This document shows positions 44,956 to 57,124 of a DNA stretch of 64,000 bases, piece by piece (positions within the stretch are counted from its first letter, which is position 1; the number at the start of each line of letters is the position of its first letter). Origin of the DNA: Zerene cesonia (Eukaryota > Arthropoda > Insecta > Lepidoptera > Pieridae). Location of the stretch: assembly GCF_012273895.1 (NCBI RefSeq), contig NW_024045134.1:2480001-2544000 (forward strand), written 5' to 3'. The position numbers and the translations under genes are program-made. The notes under the pieces were generated by a model, which worked only from the letters and a program-made list of their open reading frames with translations, had not been told where the DNA came from and made no database searches.

Positions 44956-45309
44956 CGCACTTGTGCGCTTACTTTAATTGCTTAGCACACAAGTAGACTG
45001 TAACTCATACTGCGAATAGTTATCGATATTAGAGTAAATAAAACACTTTACATAAAGTATTCTAATACGTGCAATATGGTAATGCGATATATACTGAAAA
45101 AAATCAATACATCAACACAAAAAAACCTATATAAAATACGAATAACCCCACAACACAATGTATAACCGAATTTTGTTATTATAAATGTCTGATAACCCAA
45201 ATCAACAGTATTGGCCTAAGTTTAACTATAATTCAGGTATTTAGATCTTAATGAAAGAAAAATAAAAAAAATAAAAAAAAGTGGTTGCCTGTTGTCGGTT
45301 TTACGGGCG

Positions 45310-46309
45310 NNNNNNNNNNNNNNNNNNNNNNNNNNNNNNNNNNNNNNNNNNNNNNNNNNNNNNNNNNNNNNNNNNNNNNNNNNNNNNNNNNNNNNNNNNN
45401 NNNNNNNNNNNNNNNNNNNNNNNNNNNNNNNNNNNNNNNNNNNNNNNNNNNNNNNNNNNNNNNNNNNNNNNNNNNNNNNNNNNNNNNNNNNNNNNNNNNN
45501 NNNNNNNNNNNNNNNNNNNNNNNNNNNNNNNNNNNNNNNNNNNNNNNNNNNNNNNNNNNNNNNNNNNNNNNNNNNNNNNNNNNNNNNNNNNNNNNNNNNN
45601 NNNNNNNNNNNNNNNNNNNNNNNNNNNNNNNNNNNNNNNNNNNNNNNNNNNNNNNNNNNNNNNNNNNNNNNNNNNNNNNNNNNNNNNNNNNNNNNNNNNN
45701 NNNNNNNNNNNNNNNNNNNNNNNNNNNNNNNNNNNNNNNNNNNNNNNNNNNNNNNNNNNNNNNNNNNNNNNNNNNNNNNNNNNNNNNNNNNNNNNNNNNN
45801 NNNNNNNNNNNNNNNNNNNNNNNNNNNNNNNNNNNNNNNNNNNNNNNNNNNNNNNNNNNNNNNNNNNNNNNNNNNNNNNNNNNNNNNNNNNNNNNNNNNN
45901 NNNNNNNNNNNNNNNNNNNNNNNNNNNNNNNNNNNNNNNNNNNNNNNNNNNNNNNNNNNNNNNNNNNNNNNNNNNNNNNNNNNNNNNNNNNNNNNNNNNN
46001 NNNNNNNNNNNNNNNNNNNNNNNNNNNNNNNNNNNNNNNNNNNNNNNNNNNNNNNNNNNNNNNNNNNNNNNNNNNNNNNNNNNNNNNNNNNNNNNNNNNN
46101 NNNNNNNNNNNNNNNNNNNNNNNNNNNNNNNNNNNNNNNNNNNNNNNNNNNNNNNNNNNNNNNNNNNNNNNNNNNNNNNNNNNNNNNNNNNNNNNNNNNN
46201 NNNNNNNNNNNNNNNNNNNNNNNNNNNNNNNNNNNNNNNNNNNNNNNNNNNNNNNNNNNNNNNNNNNNNNNNNNNNNNNNNNNNNNNNNNNNNNNNNNNN
46301 NNNNNNNNN
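45310..46309. other. Assembly gap (1000 N) in non-coding DNA
   Basis: A placeholder run of N. The flanks show no shared sequence. Confidence 0.85.
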
Positions 46310-48424
46310 CATTACACTTTTTCATAAGTGCCTCCGAGCCGCAACCTAATTTAAGACGTTGTCACGTCAAAAATATTGCACACATATTTTCAAACAACAA
46401 ATGATAGCTTGCTATTTCACCCAATCCCAACGTAACATCGAATTCCCAACAGACAGCACCAATTAAAACGTTAAGCTTGAAGTACCAATCTACAACGTGA
46501 TTACTCCAATATGAAGACCGTAAAAATAGTCAGAATTCCCGGAGGCGTGTGCCGTAAACTACTTTTACTGCTCTCTTCCGGGACAAACATTCGAATCGCT
46601 GGCGTTTGTTTGCATTCCGTGACTTTTATTTTTGTCTACAGGTAATAAGATGTACATGTGTTGTACATAGCCTACAGTTCATGGGAATTAAACTTGGACA
46701 ATTGTCCTAAAGTGTTGAGCTTAGTATATAAGAATACAATTGACCTGAAGTTTTCAGCTTAGTACATAAGAATAAGTCGATATATTTTTTATGTTATTAA
46801 GTAAGTTAGAGACTCCTGCTGGTTCGTCTTTGCAAAATAAGAATCGTTGGAAGTATGACGATTCAAAAGCGCTTTTAAATGATTTGTAGTTGAAGAAAAT
46901 GAGTGTGAATTCCGAGGTCCTAACCACTGAGCCACTACTACCCAATACCAAGTATTTTAATGAATTAGTTCCTTTTTTTCAATATTTGATAGAATTTTTT
47001 TGACTTTTTCTACGTTGAGATTGACTTCAAATTGTATTTATTTATAGTGTCCAGTCATTTGAATTGTTGACGTTTAAAATAGTATATATTTACGAGCCTG
47101 CCGTGACTACAGTCGACAGCAGCTGGCCGATATCATGACAGAAATAGGTGTTTTGTTAGTATGTACCTACGTATATACATATATGTAAAACTATACTTAT
47201 TGATACAACTGTTGTAACAACTGCTAACTCATTATAAACCAATTTTCTGGGTTTTTGTACATCAGGAATGAAAATTCAGGAATTTACAAAGTTTAATAAA
47301 AGTTGTTAAAATGAAATGACACGTGAAGTTAACCCACGTTATCCTAATATCGACTGGGTGTGTTTTAATAAATAACACACAGACATACGCTCTATTATGT
47401 TTATAAACCTCTGTTGTCCTCACTGTCTGACCATAAACTTTTGTGTTTGGTTAAATATATTTCCAGGAATTGTCGATTGATTCCGAGACCCTGGACATTT
47501 TAGACACCAGCTCCTCCAACTCTAGCTAATTTTTGATAGGTATTTATGTATGTATACGGTCATGTCATTGTTGTGAGGAGAGACAAACAAAATAATAAAT
47601 GTGAATTAATTATAAACAAATTATTTCACACTTAAATATGACAATTTATCTTTTTAGCGTTCAGTTAATTATTTTTAAATGTTTACAATTACGAAAAATG
47701 TACAGCAATAAACAAACTAATAAAAATTTTAATAACAGACATCAAAGTGCGAGTCTTAAGAATTTACTGTGCACCTAACAGCATAAAACGGGGGAGAGAT
47801 TGATATAAAAATACATTATTTATATATTCCCTGTGGTGTGGGATACATGGTTCGCTTTGGAGAAATGAAACGCTTTTTAATTGAACATTATCCGATTTCG
47901 CTGATAAGTTATGTTTATCAAGTATTTATATGAATTTATGTATGTAACATTACGTATAGTTACTGTATTTATTTGCTCTGTAAAAGCTCTCTATTTACGC
48001 TTTGTGTCGTACACATTCTGAACATGAAGCGCTACAACCACCCAGGAACTTCGCAAAGGTCTTGCGCCTCTGTAAATGGGTTGCCGACTTTAAAGGATAA
48101 AGAAAGGATCGAAGATAAAGGAAAGAACTGTGAACGGTTAGAAAAATGATACAGGCCACCGGCTCCCCCTTTCACGATACGAAACGGGACAGCATTCACA
48201 TGCTAATGCTGTGAAGCTAGTGCCTGTCTACTGAGGCAAGTTCTTTTGAGTTTAGCCTAAAACTTATAAATTTTTAGTATAATTTAGTATATGAAGTAAA
48301 GTTTATGTTAAAAGGATAAGAAATAATTATTATTGTTATTAATGTTTTAGGACGGTCTTCTGTAGAGACCTGGTTTCTTCTACCTTCCCCGTTATGAAAT
48401 GTCCCAACTTATTATTATAAAGAA
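46310..48424. other. Non-coding stretch right of the fourth gap
   Basis: Mostly unique AT-rich DNA. 46530-46625 is somewhat richer in GC and CpG, without an open frame. Confidence 0.5.
46878..46945 (-). mobile_element. SINE head fragment
   Basis: Minus strand reads 'gtagtggctcagtggttagg' and 'acctcgga', the tRNA-like head of the 27149 family. Confidence 0.5.
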
Positions 48425-48615
48425 CTAGCTGCACCCCGCGGTTTCACCCGCGTAAGTCCCGTAGGAAAATCGGGTTAAAATGTTGCCTATGTGTTATCAA
48501 TTGTCCAGCCATCTACGTACCAAATTTTATTTCAATCGGTTCAGTAGCTTTTGTGTGAAAGAGCAACAAACATACACACATCCTCACAAACTTTCGCATT
48601 TATAATATTAGTAGG
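48425..48615 (-). mobile_element. Helitron-like family A copy
   Basis: Complete, with a diverged but recognisable end (CTAGCTGCACCCCGCGG). Confidence 0.73.
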
Positions 48616-48818
48616 ATTAGTAGGATTTAAAAGTGGTTGTTTGTTTGAAATGAATTGGCTCTAACACTGAAAGGACTGAATTGAAAAATTCTGTCACCTG
48701 AAAAATTAATATTCATCCGCTATGTAATGTCATAGGCATATTATATATAATATTTAATTTCGTTTTCATCTTCGGTCAACCAGATATTATACTATTCTTT
48801 TCTATATTGCAAATAAAT

Positions 48819-48859
48819 AAATAAATATATCAACGTGGCGTACGTTGATATATTTATTT
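48819..48859. other. 18-bp perfect hairpin, 5-base loop
   Basis: Arms 48819-48836 and 48842-48859 are exact complements around GGCGT. A second, mutually exclusive 8-bp stem pairs GGCGTACG (48837-48844) with CGTACGCC (48865-48872). Confidence 0.7.
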
Positions 48860-49057
48860 TTTTTCGTACGCCATTTTGAAAACTTAAAGCGTTGGCGCCA
48901 AATTCAACGTCACAATGAAATTTTTTCTTAGAGTTCACACTCGAAGAATTTCTACATAACAAATTTTTTATATAAATATACAAAAGAATTTTTTTTTATT
49001 TCTACATAACAATGGAATTCAAGTTGAGAAATTTTGAAAGAATATAAAAAATTTAAT

Positions 49058-49120
49058 CACGAGGCAGGACTCGAACCTGCGTTTCTTGCCTAACCGTAGC
49101 AAGGAATTCACGGTTCCAAT
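49058..49120 (-). mobile_element. tRNA-like repeat head
   Basis: Minus strand reads 'ttgctacggttaggcaagaa' then B-box 'caggttcgagtcctgcctcg'. The stem around the B box is intact, but no full cloverleaf is found, so it is a SINE relic. Confidence 0.5.
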
Positions 49121-49644
49121 TTTCCACGATCGCATTAACATAAGATAACACAATTTTACTTAGGTTTTAGGTTATTGTGTACTCGCGGGTAGTTCAAATA
49201 CTTTCTGGCCCTTTCGACCCTCAGCGCACAATACGCCATTCAGAGGCTCTTGCTTTTAACTTTGTCAGAAATAGATTTAAGATTAAAGGAATCCAACTTC
49301 CACGCAACTCTGTGTATATAATAAATCTATATGTTTATTTTTACGAATGTATTTCGAAGGGATAGTGTTGAAGATTCAGATATAAATTCGCATTTATTAT
49401 ACATCTGCTGATGTGTGGGTTCGTTTGCTTTTCATTCACTTTGTCGGTTTATACCACAGATAACATTATGTTATCTACTGGTTTATACGTATAGGCATTT
49501 ATTTGAATAAACCAATATAGTTTTGCGAGGTTTTGCAACATAACAGTTCTGTTCGGAAAACGAAACTGTTATTTATTTAATATGCATGCTATGATTAATA
49601 ACACGAGACAAATAAAAAGATATGCCCAAACTATAATTATCATT

Positions 49645-49800
49645 CATACTAATATTATAAATGCGAAAGTTTGTAAGGATGTGTGTATGTTTGTTGCCCT
49701 TTCACGTAAAAACGACTTAACCAATTGCAATGAACTTTGGTACGTAGATAGCTGGACAGCTGGAATAACACATAGACAACTTTTTGTTTCGATATTCATT
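49645..49800 (+). mobile_element. Helitron-like family A, 3'-truncated
   Basis: Starts 'tactaatattataaatgcga' and stops within 'gatattcattcatt', without hairpin or CTAG. Confidence 0.68.
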
Positions 49801-50423
49801 CATTAACATAAAAACAGATACATAGCTCGTCATATACACAAACATGTACAAGATGTAACACTGTTTAAAATGTATAGCGTAAAATATTAATTATTACCGT
49901 TTCATAGTAATTCATAATTGTGATTAAATCGGTATTCAATCGTAATCCTTCGCTTTATTGTTGCAAAATTAATTAATCAGTCACCAAGACTTAATAGACG
50001 CAGAAATTATAGCGTTAGGGGTTTATAATTCACAATATTTATACGAAATGTTATTCAGTTTAATCTTATTCTTGAAATTACTGTATGTGTATTGATACAA
50101 TATTGAAAGAAACGGTTTATTGTCATTTCATAATGATATATTTGAGTTATTATCCTTTTATGAAATTAAAATGCTATAAACACAACAAATAAAGTAAATG
50201 TTATAAAAATATATAATCAATATTATATAAGAATACATAAATAACCTGACTATATTGTATGGATTGATGTTTGTTTGTTTTATATAGATATTTTTATTAT
50301 TATCAAATCCTGTTATCGTTTAATAGCTGCATAATTATAACAGTTCATTTGGATTTTTCATTAAATTACTAACTTTTAATCAGATGTCGACCCGCCAGTA
50401 CTCAATTGATGCTTGTTACCTTT

Positions 50424-50563
50424 TGCCCGGGTTGCCTGGAAGAGATCACTTCTGAGTGATAAGGCCGCCCAACAAATTGTACTCTTCTTTTTTAATGGTT
50501 ATTAATATATGTATATATATTTAAGTTTCTTGTACAATTTTTGTTAAAGAGTAATAAATAAAT
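50424..50563 (+). repeat. Retroelement 3'-tail repeat
   Basis: 'cgggttgcctggaagagatc', 'gagtgataaggccgcc' and a terminal 'taataaataaata'. Confidence 0.6.
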
Positions 50564-51830
50564 AGAAAAATAAAATAAAATATGTAATACTCGCAGCAAC
50601 GCGCGGCGTCACTCCCGTGGTACCCGAGTAAAAAGTAACCTATATGTACTTTAACATTTAGTACAGAGATATATTTAAGTCTGGATTTCCAGACTATAAT
50701 CTCTATCTAGTATCTCTGTACCAAATGTCATACAGATAAGATTAGCTTGTTCCCATTTAAATTTTGTCTTGTTAAGACTACTTAAAGGCTTGGTTATTGA
50801 AGGCTTAGTTTTTTGTTAAAAATCATTATTCATATATGAATTCACGCATCCTGTATAATTCAGGGATTCTGTACAACATCTAGACAATGTATAGGCATAA
50901 AACAACAAGGCATAAAACAGCAATGACATGTTACAGTTGTCAATAACTAGTAGAGAAAATCTTATTGATCCTTCAAATAGAATATGTTCCTAGTTTTTAA
51001 TATTCATTAAATTTTAATAAAGTTGTTTACGAGCTCAATAAACGCGGCGGGTCAAGGATTTAGCTCTATAATTAATGAGAATTAAATCCCTTTTTTTAAC
51101 TTCAATACGTATACAGGGTTTTTTGTTGTAACTCATAGTACTCAGAAACCATTAACTTGGGATAATGAATCGTCCAATGGGATGCGGGTTATAAGCGAAA
51201 CAAAAATTACAGATTAAAATATAATTGTAATTATTTGTTGCTTGTTGCGTTGTTAAAAACATATCAATAATGTCATATACATATTAAACACGATCTAGTT
51301 TCATATATAAAATAATGGTATAAAAGTTTTTAACATGAATTTTTTCCCAAAAAATATTAATCTATTAAAAAACTAATAAATCACAATGAATGAATCAACA
51401 ACAATGTGTTTGTTACAAATAAAATCTGTAGAGGGAATCTTAAATTATAACTGCTGGCGACATCGGTGTCTAAATGGATGTTTCGAAATTTATGCTCTAG
51501 GCCGTCTAGACTAGAAAATTTTACCTAAAACTTGAAAACCTATTCATCTGATGCAATCAATAAGGTATACCAAAAAAAAAAACTACCATTCAAACATTAG
51601 AAACTCTGGTCTTTTTAAACATCCATATGAGCATTAATGCAATATGGATTGATCTGAGTTGGTTTCCCTTTTTAAAAGACGCTATACCGTGCTTTTTTTC
51701 ATTACCAATTGATGCTATTCTGATTTTTATTTACCTCTATCCACAAAAATTTCAATATCTGTTGCGTTATTTTAAAGATCTAAGCATACAGACACACGGA
51801 CGGCAGAAATCGACTTTGTTTTATACCTTG

Positions 51831-52030
51831 TTAGCTGCGCCCCGCAGTTTCAACCGCGTAAGTCCATATCCCGTAGAAATTTTGGGATAAAAAGTTGCCT
51901 ATATGTTATTCCAGTTGTCCAGCTGTCTACGTACCAAATTTCATTGCAATCGGTTCAGTAGTTTTTGTGTGAAAGAGCAACAAACACACACACATCCTTA
52001 CAAACTTTCGCATTTATAACATTAGTAGGA
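51831..52030 (-). mobile_element. Helitron-like family A copy
   Basis: Complete; the terminal CTAG has become TTAG. Confidence 0.72.
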
Positions 52031-52795
52031 TAGTGATATCGTCATATTTATTGCATTAGTTCTCTTAGCTTCTGTTTGCTTATCTACCGAACTTTGCTCA
52101 TGAAATAAATGTATTTTCTTTCTCTCTTTTATAGCCATTAAGTGACATCCATCGAAATTATTCTTATTTTTTGCTAAAATTCATGTCCCATTTCATCGTT
52201 AACCTGAAAGAAACAACATTAAAGCAGCGATAAACGGAGGCTTTTCATACGCAGTAAAGCCTGATGGCGGTCGTATTGATGAAGCACGTGAAGCACTTTT
52301 TACAATACAGAGTCGTTACTTGCGATTTAATGTTTTAAAATTGATGCTGCGTTCGTAACGAACGTTTGAATGAACGAACGATATTTGGAGGTTTATGAAT
52401 AGATAGATTTAGAAATTAGATACAGTTAATTGATTCTAATACTAATCTAAACGCGATTAAATCATCATATGATTTAATTAATTAATTAATTAATGTTAGG
52501 TGTCCGAAACGTCGTGTTAAATATTATAATGAATAAATCGTGATTAAAATCCGTTTAAAAGTGTCGTGCTCGCGTAAAATCAAATGTAAGAAAATACAAG
52601 CTAGATCTTTTATGACATAGTCAACAAAGGAGCTAGTTGGTCGCCTGATGGTACCATGAATATTTGGCGATGCAAATATGGCGTATGATAATGATTGATG
52701 ATGGGATAAAAGAAAATAATTGGGAAGGGTAAGTTTAAGGACGGCCTAGCTAACTTTCCGCCCGCCCTTGCGTGCAGTGCACGCTGTCATAATCT

Positions 52796-52972
52796 AATAT
52801 ATAAAATTCTCGTGTCTCAGTTTTCGTTGCCATACTCCTCCGAAACGGCTTGACCGATTTTGATGAAATTTTTTGTGCTTATCCGGTATCTATGAGAATC
52901 GGCCATCATATATTTTTCATACCCCTAAATGATAAGAGTAAGGCAGAACAGCGTTTGCCGGGTGCAGCTAGT
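52796..52972 (+). mobile_element. Helitron-like family C
   Basis: 'attctcgtgtctcagttttc', 'aaacggcttgaccgattttg' and the end GGTGCAGCTAG. Followed directly by a family D element. Confidence 0.6.
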
Positions 52973-52977
52973 CTACT

Positions 52978-53182
52978 ATATAAAAATAAGTCGGGTTTTC
53001 CTTCCTGACGCTATAACTCCAGAACGCACGAACCGATTTCCACGATTTTGGATTCGTTGGAAAGGTCTCGGGCTCCGTGAGGTTTATAGCAAAGAAAATT
53101 CAGGAAAAATTTCAAAAGAAACGCGGGAAAAACGAAGCCATCTATCTGGTGGCGAAACGGAGTTTGCCAGGTTTGCTAGTGT
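52978..53182 (+). mobile_element. Helitron-like family D
   Basis: 'aagtcgggttttccttcctg', 'cgcacgaaccgatttccacg' and 'ggcgaaacggagtttgccag', ending GGTTTGCTAG. Second copy at 59126-59337. Confidence 0.6.
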
Positions 53183-53823
53183 CTCATAAAAATCGTTTAT
53201 TTTAAGAACAATTAACAATTGCTAATGTATTTTTAATGTATACCTATACTTATTCCTCAGAATTATTGAGTGAAAAGCTAAAAAAATACATGTATGTATG
53301 TATCTCCTTCGTTTCAGGACGACAATTGTGCTTCTATAAAGTTTATTTATAGAATTTATTTATATATGATTATGTGCACAATAAAGTATTTTGATTAATT
53401 GATTTGACAATTGAAAAAAAACACATTATAATACAGTAATACAAATATCAATATATATGGAATTGTGCAGTCGAATTGGCGAATAACACTCCAGACTCAC
53501 AAGCAATTTTAACGTTAACAGCTGGTTCAAATTGAACTTTTCGCATCAAAGTTTACAATATCGTGAGTTTGATAAAAGCAGAAATATAGATCCCAACCAA
53601 TATTATAGATGCCATAGTAACGCTGTTTCTCTCTTGCTCACTCCTAAACCCACTCTGTACTTTCTATTTCCAATACCAAATTTCATATTAGAATATCGCT
53701 CCGTTGCAGCGTGAATAAAAGATAAACATACACACATAGAGCTTAAAATAATATGAAATTTTTCTTTTTATTTAAAAAGCACAATTCTATAACATTATAA
53801 TCGCTTGTAATCTCTTTATATAT

Positions 53824-54035
53824 TGACCGCCTCCTTGGTACAGTGGTTAACGCGTGAGCGTAGAACCGAGGTGTCCTGGGTTCGATTCCCGGTGGGGACG
53901 CACAAAAAAAAAAAGTCTCGGTCTGGCAGGACACAGAAGGCTGATCACCTACTTGTCCATAAAGAAAATCGATCAGTGAAACAGATGTATATCATCTGCC
54001 CCATACCCCACTAGGGGACACGGGACTTCACTTAA
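53824..54035 (+). mobile_element. tRNA-headed SINE, second family, full length
   Basis: Head with A-box-like 'tggtacagtggttaacgcgt' and B-box 'ggttcgattcc', an A-rich stretch, then 'gatcacctacttgtcc' and 'gaaaatcgatcagtg', ending 'gggacacgggacttcac'. Confidence 0.78.
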
Positions 54036-54125
54036 TCTCTTTATAAATAAAAAAACACGCAGATAGAAATAATAAATTATATGACAACTTAATCGGTCAG
54101 TGTGTGTGTGTATTCGTATAGAATA

Positions 54126-54290
54126 CTAACTGTTCGCCCCGGCTTCGCTCGTGGTGCATATATAGTCTATGTTACCCAGAGAAGTTGCAGCTATCTAATG
54201 GTGAAATAATTTTTGAAATTGGTCCAGTAGTTTTTGTGTTTTACAAACATACTTCGAATCTTTTCTCTTTATTAGTATGGATTTCATCTA
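54126..54290 (-). mobile_element. Helitron-like family B variant
   Basis: Same layout as 38275-38432: 'ctgttcgccccggcttcgct' and 'gaaattggtccagtagtttt'. Confidence 0.55.
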
Positions 54291-54568
54291 TTAGATATTA
54301 TCACAATTTATCCTAATATGTGCATCAGTTTACGCTTAATAAAAAACAGCTACTTAAATCATTTATAGAATAACCACACAACACATACCCAGTGTCATAT
54401 TGCTTCACGTACTAAAGGGCAAAGTGTAACCACATCGCAATTAGTTTAGCAAGACGTGAGATGTGAACGATGTAGTTTGCAACTAAGCGGAAAGTCCAAT
54501 TTGCCTCCTCTTAACACTTGCTTAGTTGATGGTTCTGTGAAATATTATATCTCTTCATTTATTCATTA

Positions 54569-54756
54569 CTAGCTGAGCCCCGCGGTTTCACCCGCGTATG
54601 TCTATATCTCGTAATATCAGAATAAAAATTTGTTCAGCTGTCTACGTACAAAATTTCATTGCAATCGGTTCAGTAGTTTTTGCGTGAAATAGCAACAAAC
54701 ACACACACATCCTTACAAACTTTCGCATTTATAATATTAGTAGAACTAGTAGGATT
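54569..54756 (-). mobile_element. Helitron-like family A copy
   Basis: CTAG end intact, with a short internal deletion. Confidence 0.72.
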
Positions 54757-55533
54757 CGTAGGAGGTAATAATTTAAATTTAAAACCTAAATTTCATGTGC
54801 TTTGTGACAGTCTACGTAACTGATTCCTAAAGTGTTAACCTTGTGGTTCATCGCGAAACTTGATGGTAAGTAATAAGTTACCGTTTATAAAAACAGGCTT
54901 TAAGAAAAGGAGTTAAGAAAAGTTACGATAAAAGACTTCTTTGTATTTTCATCCCTCAAGATCCAAGCTGTATCTGATCTGCGTAAGCTGATCCAACCCT
55001 AATGTATTAGCTTGGATCTTTATTCAGCATATTTACAACTACTGACATGTTTTTATTAAAACGGTGTGAGATAGAAACAAAAATAAATAAAATTGAGAAT
55101 CTATTTAACTTGAAGTCGGTTAAAAGCATAGTATTTAAGTGCCATATAAAACGATACCTCTAGTCGCAAACTGGTCACAAGCTAATTGGTATGCAGAGCG
55201 ATCCGCAGTGTGAATCGAGCCTAATGAACTCTTAGTTTAATTAAATTGTGGATGCAGCCTATGTGCCAGGACTTTTAATTATTTTATGAATCAGGTCGTT
55301 TGTAGAAACTCTCGTGTATTTGAAGACTTAAATGTTTAGGACAAACCCTAATATCCCTAATCAAAGGGTCAAACAGGACCCTATTATCGACTTGGCTCTA
55401 TCTGCCCGTATGTCCGTTCGTTTGTCACCAGACTGTCTCATGACCCGTGGTATTAAGAGAGTGGAAGTTTACAGAGTTTCAAAGATTATGTATTGCGGTT
55501 TCTGTTTTACCAAAAAATAATAAAAAAAACCGA

Positions 55534-55590
55534 GGTTATGCAGAATGGCACAGTTATTAATCGGATGGGTGACCAATTATTTGCATTTCC
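55534..55590 (+). repeat. 5S-rRNA-like fragment in a dispersed repeat
   Basis: 'gaggttatgcagaatggcac' and 'cggatgggtgaccaattatt', with the same upstream 'gtttcaaagattatgt'. Confidence 0.55.
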
Positions 55591-56195
55591 TCATTAGTTT
55601 ATATACGAGTCCGACTCGCAATTGGCCGATATTATTTAATCTACAAACAAACAAACTGTGATAAGTTTAACTTAAGTGCACGGCAGACTTCTGTTTTATC
55701 TAAGTGCTATACATAGTTAAGTATATTATAAATAGGTACCTATTTGTCAAATGGTAGAACTAAGTTATGACGATTAAAAAACGCTTCTAGAATCTCTTAT
55801 TGAATAAATAAATGTTTGAGTTTGACGCTATTCAAATATTTACACATGTTCAAACTAAAAACCTCGTTTACGAATATAGATTATATTCATAGAAAAGTAA
55901 AATTCCAAACACATAATATCTTATTCAATATCAAACACAAACAGGAGCATCAAATGAAAATCGAACAGACCGCCGGGAGCAAACCAAACTCGAGTTAAAA
56001 ACTTGCCGTCTCACGCCAATAAGATTTATCTTAACGATGTGTTTGCTCAGCCGCTCCGAGACACGTGCGAGATGAAATCTCAAATTTTTCGTGTTTTTCA
56101 AAGGTATACCTGAGATTTAGTACGCTGTATATCTTTGGTTATTGGTGTAAGTTATATTTAAACTATATATTAACTTTAACTCATATATATATCAA

Positions 56196-56390
56196 CTAGC
56201 TGCGCTCCGCGGTTTCACCCGCGTAAGTTCGTATCCCGTAGGAATATCGGGGTAAAAAGTTGCCTATATGTTACTCCAGTTGTCCAGCTGTCTACGTAGC
56301 AAATTTCATTGCAATCGTTGTAGTTTTTGCGTGAAAGAGCAACAAACACACACATCCTTACAAACTTTCGCAATTATAATATTAGAAGGA
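56196..56390 (-). mobile_element. Helitron-like family A copy
   Basis: Complete, with CTAG and hairpin ends. Confidence 0.74.
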
Positions 56391-56628
56391 TTAACTTTAA
56401 CTCAAAACCTTTTTATTCATGTAAACTTTTACCAGAATTTATGGTGGTATCCTTTCTGTACCGTCACAGTATATATTTAATAACATATTACACAATAACA
56501 CAAATTTATACACAAGAATAGGTTATAGATATTGTTATGACACGAGGAACGGAATTAAAATTTAAATGCCTGTCTTCCGACTTAGTAAATTAAAAATATC
56601 ATTTATGGGTCAAGGGACGCTTATACAT

Positions 56629-56659
56629 TAGAATTTCTTATGTACTATAAGAAATTCTA
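56629..56659. other. 13-bp perfect hairpin
   Basis: TAGAATTTCTTAT, loop GTACT, ATAAGAAATTCTA; a second small stem (CTATTA/TAATAG) follows. Confidence 0.6.
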
Positions 56660-57002
56660 TTACTATTAGAAGTTTAATAGTGCTTAATTTAACAAGATAT
56701 TAATTAAGAGAGCCTACTATAGCATTAATGAATATATGGCAGATGAAATCCATGGCTTGTTGTCGCTTAAGAACCACAGTAGAGTTCTTTGTCAGAATCA
56801 TTATGAACATATTACCTATGTAGAATTAAAATATAGAATTCATATATTTTATAACAGCTGCTACCGAGTTTCTTACCGACTCTTCTCTGTAGAAACTTCC
56901 GAACTGGTGGTAAATGTAAAACTGTGTTAGGAAGATTCAATGTAATAGACTGCCTGTATTAGACTCGATTTTGAGTGTACAAAGTTTAATTTAATACTAT
57001 CT

Positions 57003-57124
57003 GTATTATACCTTCCTCAACAAATGGGCTATCTAACACTGAAAGAATTTTCCAAATCAGACCAGTAGTTCCTGAGATTAGTGCGTTCAAACAAACAAAC
57101 AAAACTTTATAATATTAGTATAGA
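57003..57124 (-). mobile_element. Helitron-like family B, truncated
   Basis: Lacks the CTAG end; has 'gggctatctaacactgaaag' and 'gtagttcctgagattagtgc'. Confidence 0.6.

Noticed and set aside
45222..46404. Open frames of about 350-370 codons
   Set aside because: Composed almost wholly of the fourth N run.
53828..53900. A tRNA gene
   Set aside because: Has A- and B-box-like sequence, but it is the head of a SINE with a full SINE body behind it and a second copy at 63095-63165.
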